Assembly (NCBI RefSeq): GCF_040183065.1
Contig: NC_091117.1
Location: 110,301,001 to 110,365,000 of the forward strand
Direction: 5' to 3'
From: Periplaneta americana
Lineage: Eukaryota; Arthropoda; Insecta; Blattodea; Blattidae
DNA length: 64,000 nucleotides
This document shows positions 63,991 to 64,000 of the stretch, in pieces (the first letter of the stretch is position 1; each line of letters starts with the position of its first letter). The notes below the pieces were generated by a model. The model did no database searches. It saw only the letters and a list, made by a program, of their open reading frames with translations, and was not told the origin of the DNA. The translations under genes were made by a program, and so were the position numbers.

Positions 63991-64000
63991 ACACTGACTA

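Overview
The window is AT-rich insect nuclear DNA, most likely from a cockroach or another blattodean. That identification is an inference. It rests on three Tc1/mariner-like elements whose transposases have a DUF4817-type N-terminal helix-turn-helix, tRNA-derived SINEs ending in a GCGTCGTTAAATAA-type tail, and several arthropod transposase-like families that I recall as common in cockroach genomes. I found no convincing host gene, rRNA, functional tRNA or CRISPR array. The window is a graveyard of nested transposable elements, with two open transposase genes.

Layout. 0.3-1.3 kb: decayed transposase-like gene. 2.5-4.0 kb: mariner-like copy 1. 4.2-8.3 kb: a small foldback element split by a 3.4-kb element (ACAGTGGGGCC ends, 7-bp target duplication) that carries another decayed gene. 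8.5-19.4 kb: a giant palindromic element with about 3.5-kb inverted arms, a 6-bp target duplication, periodic TGACGTCA arrays at both tips and a 24-bp minisatellite in the central loop. Its right arm is split by a 3.1-kb Kolobok-type element with an exact TTAA duplication and an intact 592-aa transposase. 20.3-20.9 kb: three SINEs, two of them head to head. 20.95-31.2 kb: a decayed hAT whose N- and C-terminal coding remnants lie about 9 kb apart, with a jockey-type LINE fragment, THAP-domain sequences and SINEs between them.

31.9-34.8 kb: P-element/THAP9-like relic followed by a 232-bp MITE. 35-41 kb: mostly non-coding, with GC-rich tandem repeats, a SINE, a 575-bp MITE and a THAP N-terminal fragment. 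41.5-45.0 kb: 5'-truncated R1/I-group LINE with endonuclease, RT and RNase H regions. 45-53 kb: SINE, minisatellites, a dispersed repeat and long unassigned stretches. 53.5-55.0 kb: mariner-like copy 2. 55.0-57.3 kb: another TIR element with a transposase-like C-terminus. 57.3-58.1 kb: polypurine minisatellite. 58.1-59.4 kb: LINE relic. 60.3-61.6 kb: mariner-like copy 3, whose ORF is open but whose 3' end was lost in a microhomology deletion. 62.7-63.9 kb: very decayed LINE.

The features do not form a pathway. What links them is insertion history, which several exact target-site duplications let one read: SINE into hAT, Kolobok into the giant palindrome, and the ACAGTGGGGCC element into the foldback. 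The most unusual object is the giant palindromic element, which has no recognisable gene of its own and whose arms share modules with other elements in the window.
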